Made by a program: the position numbers and the translations under genes
Origin: Rhodobacter sp.
Lineage (GTDB): Bacteria; Pseudomonadota; Alphaproteobacteria; Rhodobacterales; Rhodobacteraceae
Length of the DNA: 44,859 bases
Assembly (NCBI GenBank): GCA_013821825.1
Contig: PNJK01000023.1
Span: forward strand, 1-44,859
Reading direction: 5' to 3'
The notes under the pieces: generated by a model
Database searches by the model: none
What the model was told of the DNA's origin: nothing
What the model saw: only the letters and a program-made list of their open reading frames with translations
In this document: one piece after another, positions 7,836 through 16,636 of the stretch
Numbering within the stretch: position 1 is the stretch's first letter
Layout of the letters: each line of letters opens with the position of its first letter

Positions 7836-9083
7836 ATGAAGCGCTATTCGGTCTTTGCCATCGCCCGCGAGGCTTTGCGGTATCACATGGGATGGGAGCG
7901 CGCCTGGGCCTCGCCGGAACCGAAGTCCGCCTATGACGTGATCATCGTGGGCGCGGGCGGGCATGGGCTGGCAACCGCCTATTACCTTGGCAAGAATTTC
8001 GGCATCACCAATGTCGCGATCATCGAAAAGGGCTGGCTTGGCGGCGGCAACACCGGGCGCAACACCACGATCATCCGGTCGAACTACCTGCAGGACCCCT
8101 CCGCCGCGATCTACGAAAAGTCGCGCTCCCTGTATGAGACGCTGAGCCAGGACCTGAACTACAACATCATGTTCAGCCCCCGTGGCGTGATGATGCTGGC
8201 CCAGACCCATCACGAGGTGCGGGGCTACCTGCGCACCCAGCACGCCAATGCGCTGCAAGGGGTGGCCACCGAATTCATCACGCCCGAACGGGTAAAGGAG
8301 CTGTGCCCGATCCTGAACATCGACGGCCCCCGTTACCCTGTCCTCGGCGCGCTCTGGCAGGCGCGCGGCGGCACCGGCCGGCATGACGCGGTCGCCTGGG
8401 CCTATGCCCGCGCCTGCTCGGCCATGGGCATGCACATCATCCAGAACTGCGAAGTCACCGGCGTGCGCTCTGAAGGCGGCAAGGTCACCGGGGTCGATAC
8501 CGCCAAGGGCTTCATCGGCTGCAAGAAGCTTGGCATGGTCGTCGCCGGCCATTCGGGCCAGCTGGCCGAGATGGCGGGCTTCCGCCTGCCGATCGAGGCT
8601 GTGGCGCTGCAGGCCCTCGTCTCGGAACCGATCAAGCCTTGCATGGACGTGGTGGTGATGGCCAACACCGTCCACGGCTACATGTCGCAATCCGACAAGG
8701 GCGAGATGGTGATCGGCGGCGGCACCGACGGGTTCAACAACTACACCCAGCGCGGCAGCTTCCACCATATCGAGGAAACCCTCCGCGCCCTGGTCGAGAC
8801 CTTCCCGATCATCTCGCGCCTCAAGATGCTGCGGCAATGGGGCGGCATCGTCGACATGACCGGCGACCGCTCGCCCCTCATTTCGAAGACGCCCTTGGGC
8901 AACTGCTTCATCAACTGCGGCTGGGGCACCGGCGGCTTCAAGTCGATCCCCGGCTCCGGCTGGGCGATGGCCGAACTGATGGCCAAGGGCGAACCGGGGC
9001 CGCTGGCGGAGGCATTCAACATGTGGCGCTTCAAGGAAGGCCAGTTCATCGACGAATCCGTCGCCGCCGGGGTGGCGCACTGA
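7836..9083 (+). CDS. soxB: Sarcosine oxidase, beta subunit
   Basis: FAD/FMN subunit of heterotetrameric sarcosine oxidase, which oxidatively demethylates sarcosine to glycine, with the one-carbon unit passing to tetrahydrofolate. 415 residues. DVIIVGAGGHGLATAYYLG (34-52) is the FAD-binding GxGxxG element. TGRHD with His183 corresponds to the covalent-flavin histidine of the family (inference from motif). The C-terminus has INCGWGTGGFKSIPGSG. The start at 7836 is set by GAAGAGG upstream and by family length; the open frame before it overlaps intergenic DNA. It is the first gene of soxB-soxD-soxA-soxG, but 301 bases holding an oppositely oriented small gene separate it from soxD. Confidence 0.96.
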   Translation: MKRYSVFAIAREALRYHMGWERAWASPEPKSAYDVIIVGAGGHGLATAYYLGKNFGITNVAIIEKGWLGGGNTGRNTTIIRSNYLQDPSAAIYEKSRSLYETLSQDLNYNIMFSPRGVMMLAQTHHEVRGYLRTQHANALQGVATEFITPERVKELCPILNIDGPRYPVLGALWQARGGTGRHDAVAWAYARACSAMGMHIIQNCEVTGVRSEGGKVTGVDTAKGFIGCKKLGMVVAGHSGQLAEMAGFRLPIEAVALQALVSEPIKPCMDVVVMANTVHGYMSQSDKGEMVIGGGTDGFNNYTQRGSFHHIEETLRALVETFPIISRLKMLRQWGGIVDMTGDRSPLISKTPLGNCFINCGWGTGGFKSIPGSGWAMAELMAKGEPGPLAEAFNMWRFKEGQFIDESVAAGVAH

Positions 9084-9106
9084 TGGGACGGGATTCCTCT
9101 GACCGA

Positions 9107-9325
9107 TCAAGAGATCCCAGGCAGGCCGTCCAAGAGCTTGCCCGCCAGGTGCTTGAAGTAGCGAACCGGAAACGGACCCCGCCAGTTTTCCTTCGGTCGA
9201 TCTCTTTCCTGCTTTCGAAGGTCGAAATAGACCGCGATCAAGAAGACAACGACGATAAGGCCGAGGACGGTCGCAAGGAGCACAGACTCGGTCGGGGTCA
9301 TAGGGACAGGATCGTCGCACTTCAT
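9107..9325 (-). CDS. Small single-pass membrane protein on the opposite strand, within the sox operon
   Basis: 72 residues from ATG 9325, or 64 from ATG 9301 (MTPTESVLLATVLG). One strong membrane helix (LLATVLGLIVVVFLIAVYF) is followed by a basic cytoplasmic-type segment (DLRKQERDRPKENW) and a C-terminal tail. Codons on the minus strand end mainly in G or C, and the plus strand has no alternative frame of sarcosine oxidase character, so it looks like a real gene. It fills the gap between soxB and soxD, where these genes normally almost touch. I recognise no family. It could be an acquired orphan or a locally conserved accessory gene. Confidence 0.6.
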   Translation of the reverse strand: MKCDDPVPMTPTESVLLATVLGLIVVVFLIAVYFDLRKQERDRPKENWRGPFPVRYFKHLAGKLLDGLPGIS

Positions 9326-9384
9326 CGGGATGACATAGAGATTGCCCTCCCCTGTGCCAAAGAGATCGGCAAGGAGTTGCGTAG

Positions 9385-9732
9385 ATGCTAACCCTCGAAT
9401 GCCCCTACTGCGGTGTGATGGCCGATGAAACCGAGCTTTCCCCCGGCTACGAGGCGCATCTGAAGCGCTTCGGCCCCGGTGCCTCGCCCGAAGAGTTCGA
9501 GGCTTACATGTTCGCTCGCAAGAACCCCAAGGGCGTGCATTTCGAACGCTGGCGGCACACCTATGGCTGCGGCAAATGGTTCCTCGCCGCCCGCTGCACC
9601 GCCACGCTGGAGGTGTTCGGCACCTACCCGGCGCAGGTCAGCGCGCCGCCCGCCGACATCATCGCAAAGATCCAGGCACGCCGACCCAATTGGCAACCTG
9701 ACTGGCAACCCGACGGAAAGGCCCCGGAATGA
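9385..9732 (+). CDS. soxD: Sarcosine oxidase, delta subunit
   Basis: 115 residues; the delta subunit binds zinc and holds the heterotetramer together. Cys6 and Cys9 in ECPYCG plus His58 and Cys62 in RHTYGCGKW match the family zinc ligands. The C-terminus has the short repetitive segment NWQPDWQPDGK. AAGGAG lies 9 bases upstream of ATG 9385. The stop overlaps the soxA start (ATGA), which indicates translational coupling. Confidence 0.95.
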   Translation: MLTLECPYCGVMADETELSPGYEAHLKRFGPGASPEEFEAYMFARKNPKGVHFERWRHTYGCGKWFLAARCTATLEVFGTYPAQVSAPPADIIAKIQARRPNWQPDWQPDGKAPE

Positions 9733-12722
9733 GCACGCGTCTTGCCAAGGGCGGCCGTCTGATCGACCGGACCGCCGCAGTCGAATTCACCTTCAACGGC
9801 AAGCGCCTGCGCGGCTATCAGGGGGATACCCTTGCCTCGGCGCTTCTGGCCAATGACCAGATGCTTGTGGGCCGCAGCTTCAAGTACCACCGCCCGCGCG
9901 GCATCGTCGCCTCGGGGCCGGAAGAGCCAAACGCACTGGTCAACCTTGGGTCGGGCGCCCGGCTGGAGCCGAACCAGCGCACCACGGTGACCGAGCTTTT
10001 CGACGGTCTGGAATCCACCAGCCAGAATCACTGGCCCAGCCTTGAATTCGACGTGGGCGTGTTGAACAACTACGCCGCCCGCTTCCTGCCGTCCGGGTTC
10101 TACTACAAGACCTTCATCCACCCGCGCCCGTTCTGGAAACACGTCTTCGAGCCCATCATCCGCCGCTCGGCCGGGCTGGGCAAAGCGCCGACGACCGGCG
10201 ACGCCGACCGCTACGAACAGGCCTATGCCTTCTGTGACGTGCTGATTGTCGGCGGCGGCGTCGCCGGTCTGATGGCAGCGCGCGCGGCAGCCAAGGGCGG
10301 CGGGCGGGTCATCCTTCTGGAACAGTCGCCGCAGCTGGGCGGTCGCAGCCCGGTTGACGAGACCGAGGTTGAAGGCAAGCCCGTCGAGGCATGGCTCGAT
10401 GCCGTCGAGGCCGGCCTGCGCGCCATGGACAACGTGACCATCCGCACCCGTACCACCGGGGCCGGGGTCTATGATCACGGCTATGTGCTGGCCGATGAAC
10501 GCGTCGCCGACCACACGCCCGGCGATGGCCGCCCGAAGCACCGGCTCTGGCGCATCCGGGCCGGCAGGATCATCACCGCCACCGGTGCCATCGAACGGCC
10601 GCTCAGCTTTGCCGGCAACGACATCCCCGGCGTGATGCTGGCCGGTGCGGTGCGCGATTTCGTGGCGGGTTACGCCGTCTCTCCGGGTGACCGGACCGTG
10701 GTCGTCACCAACAACGACAGCGCCTATCTGACCGCCCTCGCGCTCAAGGCCGCCGGGCTGGACGTGCCCGCGGTCCTTGACGCCCGGGATGACGCGACCG
10801 GCGCTTTGCCCGAAACCGCCCGTGCGGCTGGCATCCGCGTGCTGACCGGCCGCGCCATCGCCAAGGTCAAGGGTGGCAAGCGCGTCACCGGCGTCGCCAT
10901 CTGCGCCCAGGCGGGCGAGGGGGCGGTGCTGGAAGAGATCGACTGCGATGCCGTCGCCATGTCCGGCGGCTGGTCGCCCGTCGTCCACCTTTACAGCCAT
11001 TGCGGCGGCAAGCTCTTGTGGGATGAAGCCATCTCGGCCTTCGTCCCCGATCCGTCCCGCCCGCCGTTGAACCACGACGGCAGTGCCATGGTCGAGGTCG
11101 TCGGCGCTGCTGCCGGGCACCTTGACCTGGGGTCGATTCTCGCGGCGGATGTCTCTGCCGGCGTAGAGACCAAAGGAAGACGCAAGGAAGACGCAAGGAA
11201 GACAGTCAGCACTTCGGTAACCATCCCCCCGATCTGGGTCATGCCGCAGGGCGCGCCGATCGCCATGCGCTCCAAGATGTGGCTGGACTACCAGAACGAT
11301 GTGAAGGTCTCCGACGTGCAGCTTGCGGCCCGCGAAGGCTATCAATCGGTCGAACACACCAAGCGCTATACGACGCTTGGCATGGCAACCGATCAGGGAA
11401 AACTAAGCAACATCAACGGTCTCGCCGTGCTTGCTGATGCGTTGGGTCAAGAGATTCCCCAAGTGGGCACCACCACCTTCCGCCCGCCCTACACCCCCGT
11501 CACCATCGGCGCGCTGGCCGGTGAATCGCGCGGCGAGATCTTCCAGCCGCTCCGCCGCACGCCGATGCATGAAAGCCACGAGAAATCAGGCGCTTACTTC
11601 GAGCCTGTCGGCCTCTGGCGCCGGCCATACTGCTTCCCCCGGGCAGGTGAAACCCATGAACAGGCCGTCCACCGCGAGGTTCTGAACACCCGGTCGAACC
11701 TTGGCCTGCTGGACGCCTCGACCCTTGGCAAGATCATCGTCAAGGGCCCGGATGCGGGCAAATTCCTCGACATGTTGTATACCGGCGTGATGAGCACACT
11801 GCCCGTAGGCAAGTGCCGCTATGGCCTGATGTGCAACGAACAAGGCTTTCTGTCGGATGACGGCGTGGTCGCGCGGATCGACGAAGACACCTGGCTTTGC
11901 CACACAACATCTGGTGGTGCCGACCGCATCCACGCGTGGATGGAAGACTGGCTCCAGTGCGAATGGTGGGACTGGCAGGTCTATACCGCGAACGTTACCG
12001 AACAGTACGCGCAGGTTGCCGTCGTCGGCCCGAACGCAAGGAAACTGCTGCAAGTTCTTGGCGGAATGGACGTTTCCAGGGAATCGCTCCCGTTCATGCA
12101 ATGGGCGGACGGCACGCTTGGCGGCTTTCCGGTCCGGGTTTATCGGATCAGCTTCTCGGGCGAGCTTTCCTATGAAATCGCCATCCCCGCCAGCCGAGGC
12201 GCCGCATTCTGGGCTGCCTGCATGGAAGCAGGAAAGGCTTTGGGTGCAATGCCTTACGGAACCGAAGCATTGCATGTGATGCGGGCGGAAAAGGGCTTCA
12301 TCATGATCGGGGACGAAACGGACGGTACCGTGATACCCCAAGATCTCGGCCTCGACTGGGCGATTTCCAAGAAGAAGACCGACTACCTTGGTAAACGCGG
12401 CCAGGAGCGTAGCTATCTTGCCAGCACTGACCGCTGGAAACTTGCGGGATTTGAAACGCTTGACGGTTCAGTGATCCCCGACGGCAGCTACATCGTCGCC
12501 GATGGCACCAACGGCAACGGCCAGCGAAATACCCAAGGTCGTGTGACCTCAACCTACTATTCCCCGACCTTGAGACGCGGCATTGCGATGGGCCTCTTGA
12601 GGCATGGTCCGACACGGATGGGAGAGGTGGTGGAGTTCAACACGGTCAGTGGCGGTACGGTCAAGGCTCGGGTCCGCGACGCGGTGTTCTTTGACAAGGA
12701 CGGGGAGAAGCAGAATGTCTGA
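9729..12722 (+). CDS. soxA: Sarcosine oxidase, alpha subunit
   Basis: Large 997-residue subunit. The N-terminus has a ferredoxin-like fold (FTFNGKRLRGYQGDTLASAL). Next is a dinucleotide-binding domain (DVLIVGGGVAGLMAARAAAKG, about 170-190) that binds NAD+. The C-terminal third is a GcvT-like folate domain, where the formaldehyde equivalent is captured by tetrahydrofolate. The join between these halves carries an unusual Lys/Arg/Asp/Glu-rich segment (KGRRKEDARKT) encoded by an 11-bp tandem repeat at 11175-11204. The stop overlaps the soxG start by 8 bases. Apart from that insert the protein appears intact. Confidence 0.95.
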   Translation: MSTRLAKGGRLIDRTAAVEFTFNGKRLRGYQGDTLASALLANDQMLVGRSFKYHRPRGIVASGPEEPNALVNLGSGARLEPNQRTTVTELFDGLESTSQNHWPSLEFDVGVLNNYAARFLPSGFYYKTFIHPRPFWKHVFEPIIRRSAGLGKAPTTGDADRYEQAYAFCDVLIVGGGVAGLMAARAAAKGGGRVILLEQSPQLGGRSPVDETEVEGKPVEAWLDAVEAGLRAMDNVTIRTRTTGAGVYDHGYVLADERVADHTPGDGRPKHRLWRIRAGRIITATGAIERPLSFAGNDIPGVMLAGAVRDFVAGYAVSPGDRTVVVTNNDSAYLTALALKAAGLDVPAVLDARDDATGALPETARAAGIRVLTGRAIAKVKGGKRVTGVAICAQAGEGAVLEEIDCDAVAMSGGWSPVVHLYSHCGGKLLWDEAISAFVPDPSRPPLNHDGSAMVEVVGAAAGHLDLGSILAADVSAGVETKGRRKEDARKTVSTSVTIPPIWVMPQGAPIAMRSKMWLDYQNDVKVSDVQLAAREGYQSVEHTKRYTTLGMATDQGKLSNINGLAVLADALGQEIPQVGTTTFRPPYTPVTIGALAGESRGEIFQPLRRTPMHESHEKSGAYFEPVGLWRRPYCFPRAGETHEQAVHREVLNTRSNLGLLDASTLGKIIVKGPDAGKFLDMLYTGVMSTLPVGKCRYGLMCNEQGFLSDDGVVARIDEDTWLCHTTSGGADRIHAWMEDWLQCEWWDWQVYTANVTEQYAQVAVVGPNARKLLQVLGGMDVSRESLPFMQWADGTLGGFPVRVYRISFSGELSYEIAIPASRGAAFWAACMEAGKALGAMPYGTEALHVMRAEKGFIMIGDETDGTVIPQDLGLDWAISKKKTDYLGKRGQERSYLASTDRWKLAGFETLDGSVIPDGSYIVADGTNGNGQRNTQGRVTSTYYSPTLRRGIAMGLLRHGPTRMGEVVEFNTVSGGTVKARVRDAVFFDKDGEKQNV
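11175..11204 (+). repeat. Purine-rich 11-bp tandem repeat inside soxA
   Basis: GGAAGACGCAA occurs at 11175-11185 and again at 11186-11196, followed by a partial copy (GGAAGACA, 11197-11204). It encodes a charged stretch at the interdomain linker of SoxA. A closely similar purine-rich run appears on the minus strand at 19383-19423 inside a disrupted gene. Confidence 0.7.
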
Positions 12723-13263
12723 TCCGGTATCCGCTTTGGGCGGCGCCCGCTTCACCGGCTTTGCCGATATCCGGGAAATCGGGCCTGTCGGGATGATAAC
12801 TTTGCGCGGCAAGGGATTGAAAGCCTTTGATAAGGCGATCAAGACCGCCGTTGGCACCAAAGTTCCGGCGCAGCGCCGGATCGAGGTTGCTGGCGACAAG
12901 GCCTGCGGCTGGATGAGCCCCGACGAATACCTTCTGGTAATGCCCTACGCCGAGGTTCCGAAGGCGCTGGCAGCGATTGCGTTGGCCTTGGCCGGTCAAC
13001 ACCATCTTGCCGTGGACGTCTCTGACGCCCGCGCCGTCTTTCGCGTCGAAGGCGAAAAGGCCGCCGACGTCCTGCGCAAGCTGGCGCCCGCCGACCTTGA
13101 CCTGATGGCGCCGGGAGAACTGCGCCGCACCCGCGCGGCGCAGGTGGCCGTGGCGTTCTGGCAGCAGGACGGCGGATTCACTGTCGTCTGCTTCCGGTCG
13201 GTCGCTGGGTATGTGATGGGTCTGCTTCGCCATTCAGCCATGCAGGGCAGCGAGTTGGCTTGA
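12715..13263 (+). CDS. soxG: Sarcosine oxidase, gamma subunit
   Basis: 182 residues. The smallest folate-domain-like subunit of the heterotetramer, related in fold to GcvT. Typical features are FADIREIGPVGMITLRG near the N-terminus, GWMSPDEYLL in the middle, and HHLAVDVSDARAVFRVEG. The start at 12715 follows GGGGAGAAG and overlaps soxA by 8 bases, making it the last gene of the operon. Genes often seen beside sox operons (glyA, purU, folD) are absent here. Confidence 0.92.
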   Translation: MSDPVSALGGARFTGFADIREIGPVGMITLRGKGLKAFDKAIKTAVGTKVPAQRRIEVAGDKACGWMSPDEYLLVMPYAEVPKALAAIALALAGQHHLAVDVSDARAVFRVEGEKAADVLRKLAPADLDLMAPGELRRTRAAQVAVAFWQQDGGFTVVCFRSVAGYVMGLLRHSAMQGSELA

Positions 13264-13382
13264 CCTGACCCATACCGACCAAAAGCAAGAAGTGACGAGG
13301 TCGGGCAAGTGTTCCGGTTGACTTTGACGTGCTGGGAAACAGATGCTTTGCCAGTGCTATTTCATTGCAGGAACAGGCCGAA

Positions 13383-13799
13383 TTGTTGTTTGAGTCCAGA
13401 AGCCTGTTCGCCGTTGTTGCGGCCGTCTTCATTGCGACGCCAAGCCTGGCACGCGAAGTGTACGAATGCGACTTCCCGGCCAGGGCGAATAACTTGGGTT
13501 ACTTGCCAGACGTTGTCATGATGGCGCGAGAGACCGGAAGCGATACCGTGACTGTCGTCGAACCGTTCATCCAGTACACAGAGGGTGGACCGATCGAAGG
13601 GAAGATCGCAGAAGAGAATGACAAGAAACTATCGGTTTCCTGGACGATCATGCAAGAATCGACGGTGAACGACTACGAGAAGGTGCACTACCGCGTTTCG
13701 GTCCAGAAGAGCAGCCTTTCGGCGTCCTTGGTGGGCCGGGCTTTGGGGTATTCAAACAACTTCACCTCCCAGGGAACCTGCAAGCGGATGACGGGTTGA
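13383..13799 (+). CDS. Secreted protein of unknown function
   Basis: The frame is open from ATG 13329 (156 residues), but a TTG at 13383 preceded by AGGAACAGG gives a more convincing start. It leads directly into a signal peptide (SLFAVVAAVFIATPSLA, then REVYECDFP). The mature part is about 115 residues with two cysteines (ECDFP near the N-terminus and QGTCKRM at the C-terminus) that could form a disulfide. I recall similar exported proteins in Rhodobacteraceae, with no known role. Composition is somewhat AT-richer than the sox genes. It stands alone between soxG and sodB. Confidence 0.7.
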   Translation: MLFESRSLFAVVAAVFIATPSLAREVYECDFPARANNLGYLPDVVMMARETGSDTVTVVEPFIQYTEGGPIEGKIAEENDKKLSVSWTIMQESTVNDYEKVHYRVSVQKSSLSASLVGRALGYSNNFTSQGTCKRMTG

Positions 13800-13907
13800 G
13801 GCTGAACCCGCCGGGGGAGCCCGTCAGATAGCGGCGCGGTCTTGACCTTGGCGCCGCTTGCCCCCTTATTCGGGTGTAGCCCTTTCCATCCAACAGGAGT
13901 GCGCCAA

Positions 13908-14510
13908 ATGGCCTTTACCCTTCCCGACCTTCCCTATGCGCATGATGCGCTGGCAGCACTTGGCATGTCCAAGGAAACGCTCGAATATCATCACGACCTG
14001 CACCACAAGGCCTATGTCGACAACGGCAACAAGCTGATCGCCGGGACCGAGTGGGAAGCAAAGTCGCTGGAAGACATCGTGCGCGGCACCTATCAGGCGG
14101 GGGCCGTGGCGCAGAACGGGATCTTCAACAACGCAAGCCAGCACTGGAACCACAACCTCTTCTGGGAGGTGATGGGTCCGGGCGAAGCCAAGAAAATGCC
14201 GGGCGCGCTGGAAAAGGCGCTGACCGAAAGTTTCGGCTCGGTCCAGAAGTTCAAGGACGATTTTGCCGCCGCCGGGGCGGGCCAGTTCGGCTCGGGCTGG
14301 GCCTGGCTGGTGAGGGACAAGGACGGGAGCCTCAAGGTCACCAAGACCGAAAACGGCGTGAACCCGCTGTGCTTCGGCCAGACCGCGCTTCTGGGTTGCG
14401 ATGTGTGGGAGCACAGCTACTACATCGACTTCCGCAACAAGCGCCCGGCTTACCTTTCCAACTTCCTCGAAAAGCTGGTGAACTGGGAAGCTGTAGCTGC
14501 CAAGCTGTAA
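13908..14510 (+). CDS. sodB: Iron superoxide dismutase
   Basis: 200 residues. Converts superoxide to oxygen and hydrogen peroxide in the cytoplasm. Metal ligands can be read: His28 in EYHHDLHH, His82 in WNHNLFW, Asp165 and His169 in GCDVWEHSYYIDF. Gln78 in NNASQHW is placed as in iron-type enzymes. The start ATG 13908 has CAGGAG upstream. It is monocistronic, followed by a hairpin shared with the convergent LOG gene. Confidence 0.96.
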   Translation: MAFTLPDLPYAHDALAALGMSKETLEYHHDLHHKAYVDNGNKLIAGTEWEAKSLEDIVRGTYQAGAVAQNGIFNNASQHWNHNLFWEVMGPGEAKKMPGALEKALTESFGSVQKFKDDFAAAGAGQFGSGWAWLVRDKDGSLKVTKTENGVNPLCFGQTALLGCDVWEHSYYIDFRNKRPAYLSNFLEKLVNWEAVAAKL

Positions 14511-14530
14511 AGTCGCCGTCAAGCGAACGA

Positions 14531-14566
14531 AGGAAGGCCGTCGCGGGTGTTGCGGCGGCCTTTCCT
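14531..14566. terminator. Bidirectional terminator between sodB and the LOG gene
   Basis: AGGAAGGCCGTCGC (14531-14544) pairs with GCGGCGGCCTTTCCT (14552-14566) with one mismatch and one bulge around a short loop. It sits between convergent genes and overlaps the stop of the minus-strand gene. Confidence 0.65.
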
Positions 14567-15115
14567 ATTGCGCCAGCCGGGATTTCAGGGCGGTTTCAAG
14601 CGCGCCTACATCCGCCGCAACGGCGAAGTGGCTGCGCAGGGCCGCGTCGGCGAAGCCTTCGGCGATCACATGGTCGATCAGGGCCAGCAACGGCTGCCAA
14701 TAGCCGTCCACGTCCAGCAGGAAGATCGGCTTTCCGTGCAGGCCGATCTGCGCCCAGGTCAGCACCTCGAAGAACTCGTCCAGCGACCCGGCGCCGCCCG
14801 GCAGGACCACCACCGCGTCCGAATTCATGAACATGACTTTCTTGCGCTCGTGCATGTCCTCGGTGATGATCAGGGTCGAGAGGTCGCGCTTGCCCTTTTC
14901 GCGGCCAAGCAGGTGGACCGGGATGACGCCAAGGCTGATGGCACCAGCGCTGATGGCCGATCGCGCTACTTCGCCCATCAGGCCCACGTCGCCCGCGCCA
15001 TAGACCAGCCGCCAGCCGTTGCTGGCAATTGCCGCGCCCATCTCCCGTGCGGCCTGAACATAGGCTGCGCGCCCGACCGGGAGCCGCAAAAGACGGAGAT
15101 GGACGTGTTGGTCAT
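14565..15115 (-). pseudogene. LOG family (cytokinin riboside 5'-monophosphate phosphoribohydrolase-like) gene with apparent frameshift
   Basis: Rossmann-fold LOG family. Most of the protein is intact: AYVQAAREMGAAIA, LVYGAGDVGLMGEVA, and the nucleotide-binding PGGAGSLDEFFEVLTW. The expected N-terminus, MTNTSISVFCGSRSG, starts at ATG 15115 with a good GGGGCAAGG site, but is in a different frame from the rest. One base appears to be missing near 15065-15070. The long frame can be read uninterrupted only from an ATG at 15170, which gives an N-terminus unlike the family. Either the gene is broken, or there is a single-base error in the assembly. Without the FCGSRSG loop the product would lack part of its ligand site. 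Confidence 0.7.
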
Positions 15116-15217
15116 GCCTTGCCCCGAAAACGGTTGCTTTGCGGTGAGATATAAAGATTCCTGACGACAAGGAAAGTCGCGCGGGTCAGGGCCGCTCGGC
15201 TGTGGGGGATGAAGCGG

Positions 15218-16636
15218 ATGTCGACTTGGAAGTCCATGGGCCCGGGAATGCGGTTGATTGTCCTTGGGGTTGGATTGGTGCTGGTCATCGCGGCCGGATA
15301 TTTTGGCTGGCAGGCAAGCCGTCCTGCGCCGCCGCCCGTGGTCGAAGTGACTGCGCCCGAACCAGAAGGAACGGCGGCAGTGGCACCGCTGGCGGAAGCG
15401 CCGGCGGCGGAGACCGAGGCGGCCCCTGCCGAACCTGTGACGTCGGGGCTGCCGAAGATCGACACCTGGCGCGTCTCACCGGAAGGTGAGGCGGTGGTCG
15501 CGGGACTGGCCGTGCCCGAGGCACGGGTCGAGGTTCTGGTGGACGGGGCGGCTGTTGCCGTGGGCGAGGCTGGCGCGTCGGGTGAATTCGCGATCCTCTT
15601 CACTCTGCCGCCAAATGACCAGCCCAGCCTCTTGAGGCTGACCATGACGCCGCAGGGGGGCGACAAGGTTGTTTCCACCGAAATAGTGGCCTTGGCGCCG
15701 ATCGCAGGGCCGGAACTGGCGTTGGCTGAGCCAGAAGTGGCGTTGCCCGTCGAAGCCGCGCCAGAAGAGGCTGAACTTGCCGAAACCGAACCGCCCGCAG
15801 AACCCGAGGCAGCCGATGAGCCAAAGGAAGTCGAGGTGGCGGCGGCTCCGGCGGCACTGCTGCTGACCGATGAAGGGCCTGTCGTGCTTCAGGATGGCGC
15901 GGCGGCTGATCCGATCCTGTCGTCCAATGTGATGGTCGACACGATTGCCTATTCACCCGAGGGCGAGGTTCAGGTTGGCGGCCGCGGGATGGCGGGCTCT
16001 ACCATCCGGCTTTACATTGACAACAGCGAGAAAGCGATAGTGACGGTGCCGGACGATGGGCGCTGGCTGGCGACGCTGGGGGAAACATCGCCGGGGATAT
16101 ACATCCTGCGGGCAGATCAGCTGGATGCGTCCGGCAAGGTCACCTCGCGCTTCGAGACGCCGTTCAAGCGCGAGACGCTGGAGGCGCTGGCCGCTGTCGC
16201 CGGGCAGGCTGCAGCCGGGCCGGACCCGCAACCGGAGACCGAGGCAGGGACCGTGACAGAGGTTGCCCCCGAGGTGCCTGCACCAGACGCCAGCACAGAA
16301 GTGGAAGTGGCCGCAGCAGAAGTGCCCGAACCGCCCGCCGACCCGGCGCCAGAGGCTGACGCTGTTGCGCCGGATGCATCAGCCACCGCCGGGGTCGAGA
16401 ATGGTGAAGCGCCCGCCGGGGAGCCGGTCGCCGTCGCCGCGTCCACCGCGCCGCCTCCGGTCACGGTCACCGTGCAGCCTGGCTTCACCCTTTGGGGCAT
16501 CGCGCAGGAACGCTATGGCTATGGCGTGATGTACGTGCAGGTGTTTGAGGCCAACCGCGACAAGATCAAGGATCCCGACCTGATCTACCCCGGTCAGGTC
16601 TTTGCCGTTCCGGAGGGCGCTGCTGCCCCGCCCTGA
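15218..16636 (+). CDS. LysM-domain cell-envelope protein
   Basis: About 472 residues. One N-terminal membrane helix ([19 protein letters not shown]), then long low-complexity Ala/Pro/Glu-rich linkers around two Ig/carboxypeptidase-like beta modules ([15 protein letters not shown] and [18 protein letters not shown]), and a C-terminal LysM ([18 protein letters not shown] to PGQVFAVPE) that would bind peptidoglycan. The arrangement places it in the periplasm, anchored to the inner membrane. The start 15218 is preferred because GGGGG ends 9 bases before it; ATG 15209 abuts that run. The 3' end overlaps the convergent ArsR gene by 43 bases. Confidence 0.85.
   Translation: MSTWKSMGPGMRLIVLGVGLVLVIAAGYFGWQASRPAPPPVVEVTAPEPEGTAAVAPLAEAPAAETEAAPAEPVTSGLPKIDTWRVSPEGEAVVAGLAVPEARVEVLVDGAAVAVGEAGASGEFAILFTLPPNDQPSLLRLTMTPQGGDKVVSTEIVALAPIAGPELALAEPEVALPVEAAPEEAELAETEPPAEPEAADEPKEVEVAAAPAALLLTDEGPVVLQDGAAADPILSSNVMVDTIAYSPEGEVQVGGRGMAGSTIRLYIDNSEKAIVTVPDDGRWLATLGETSPGIYILRADQLDASGKVTSRFETPFKRETLEALAAVAGQAAAGPDPQPETEAGTVTEVAPEVPAPDASTEVEVAAAEVPEPPADPAPEADAVAPDASATAGVENGEAPAGEPVAVAASTAPPPVTVTVQPGFTLWGIAQERYGYGVMYVQVFEANRDKIKDPDLIYPGQVFAVPEGAAAPP

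Noticed and set aside
7686-9320. Long minus-strand open frame (544 codons) over soxB
   Set aside because: It is the antisense of a confidently identified flavoprotein gene. High-GC codon bias leaves complementary frames open; the translation is His/Arg/Gly-rich and has no domain.
9624-11357. Minus-strand open frame (577 codons) over soxA
   Set aside because: Antisense shadow of soxA with low-complexity composition and no motif.
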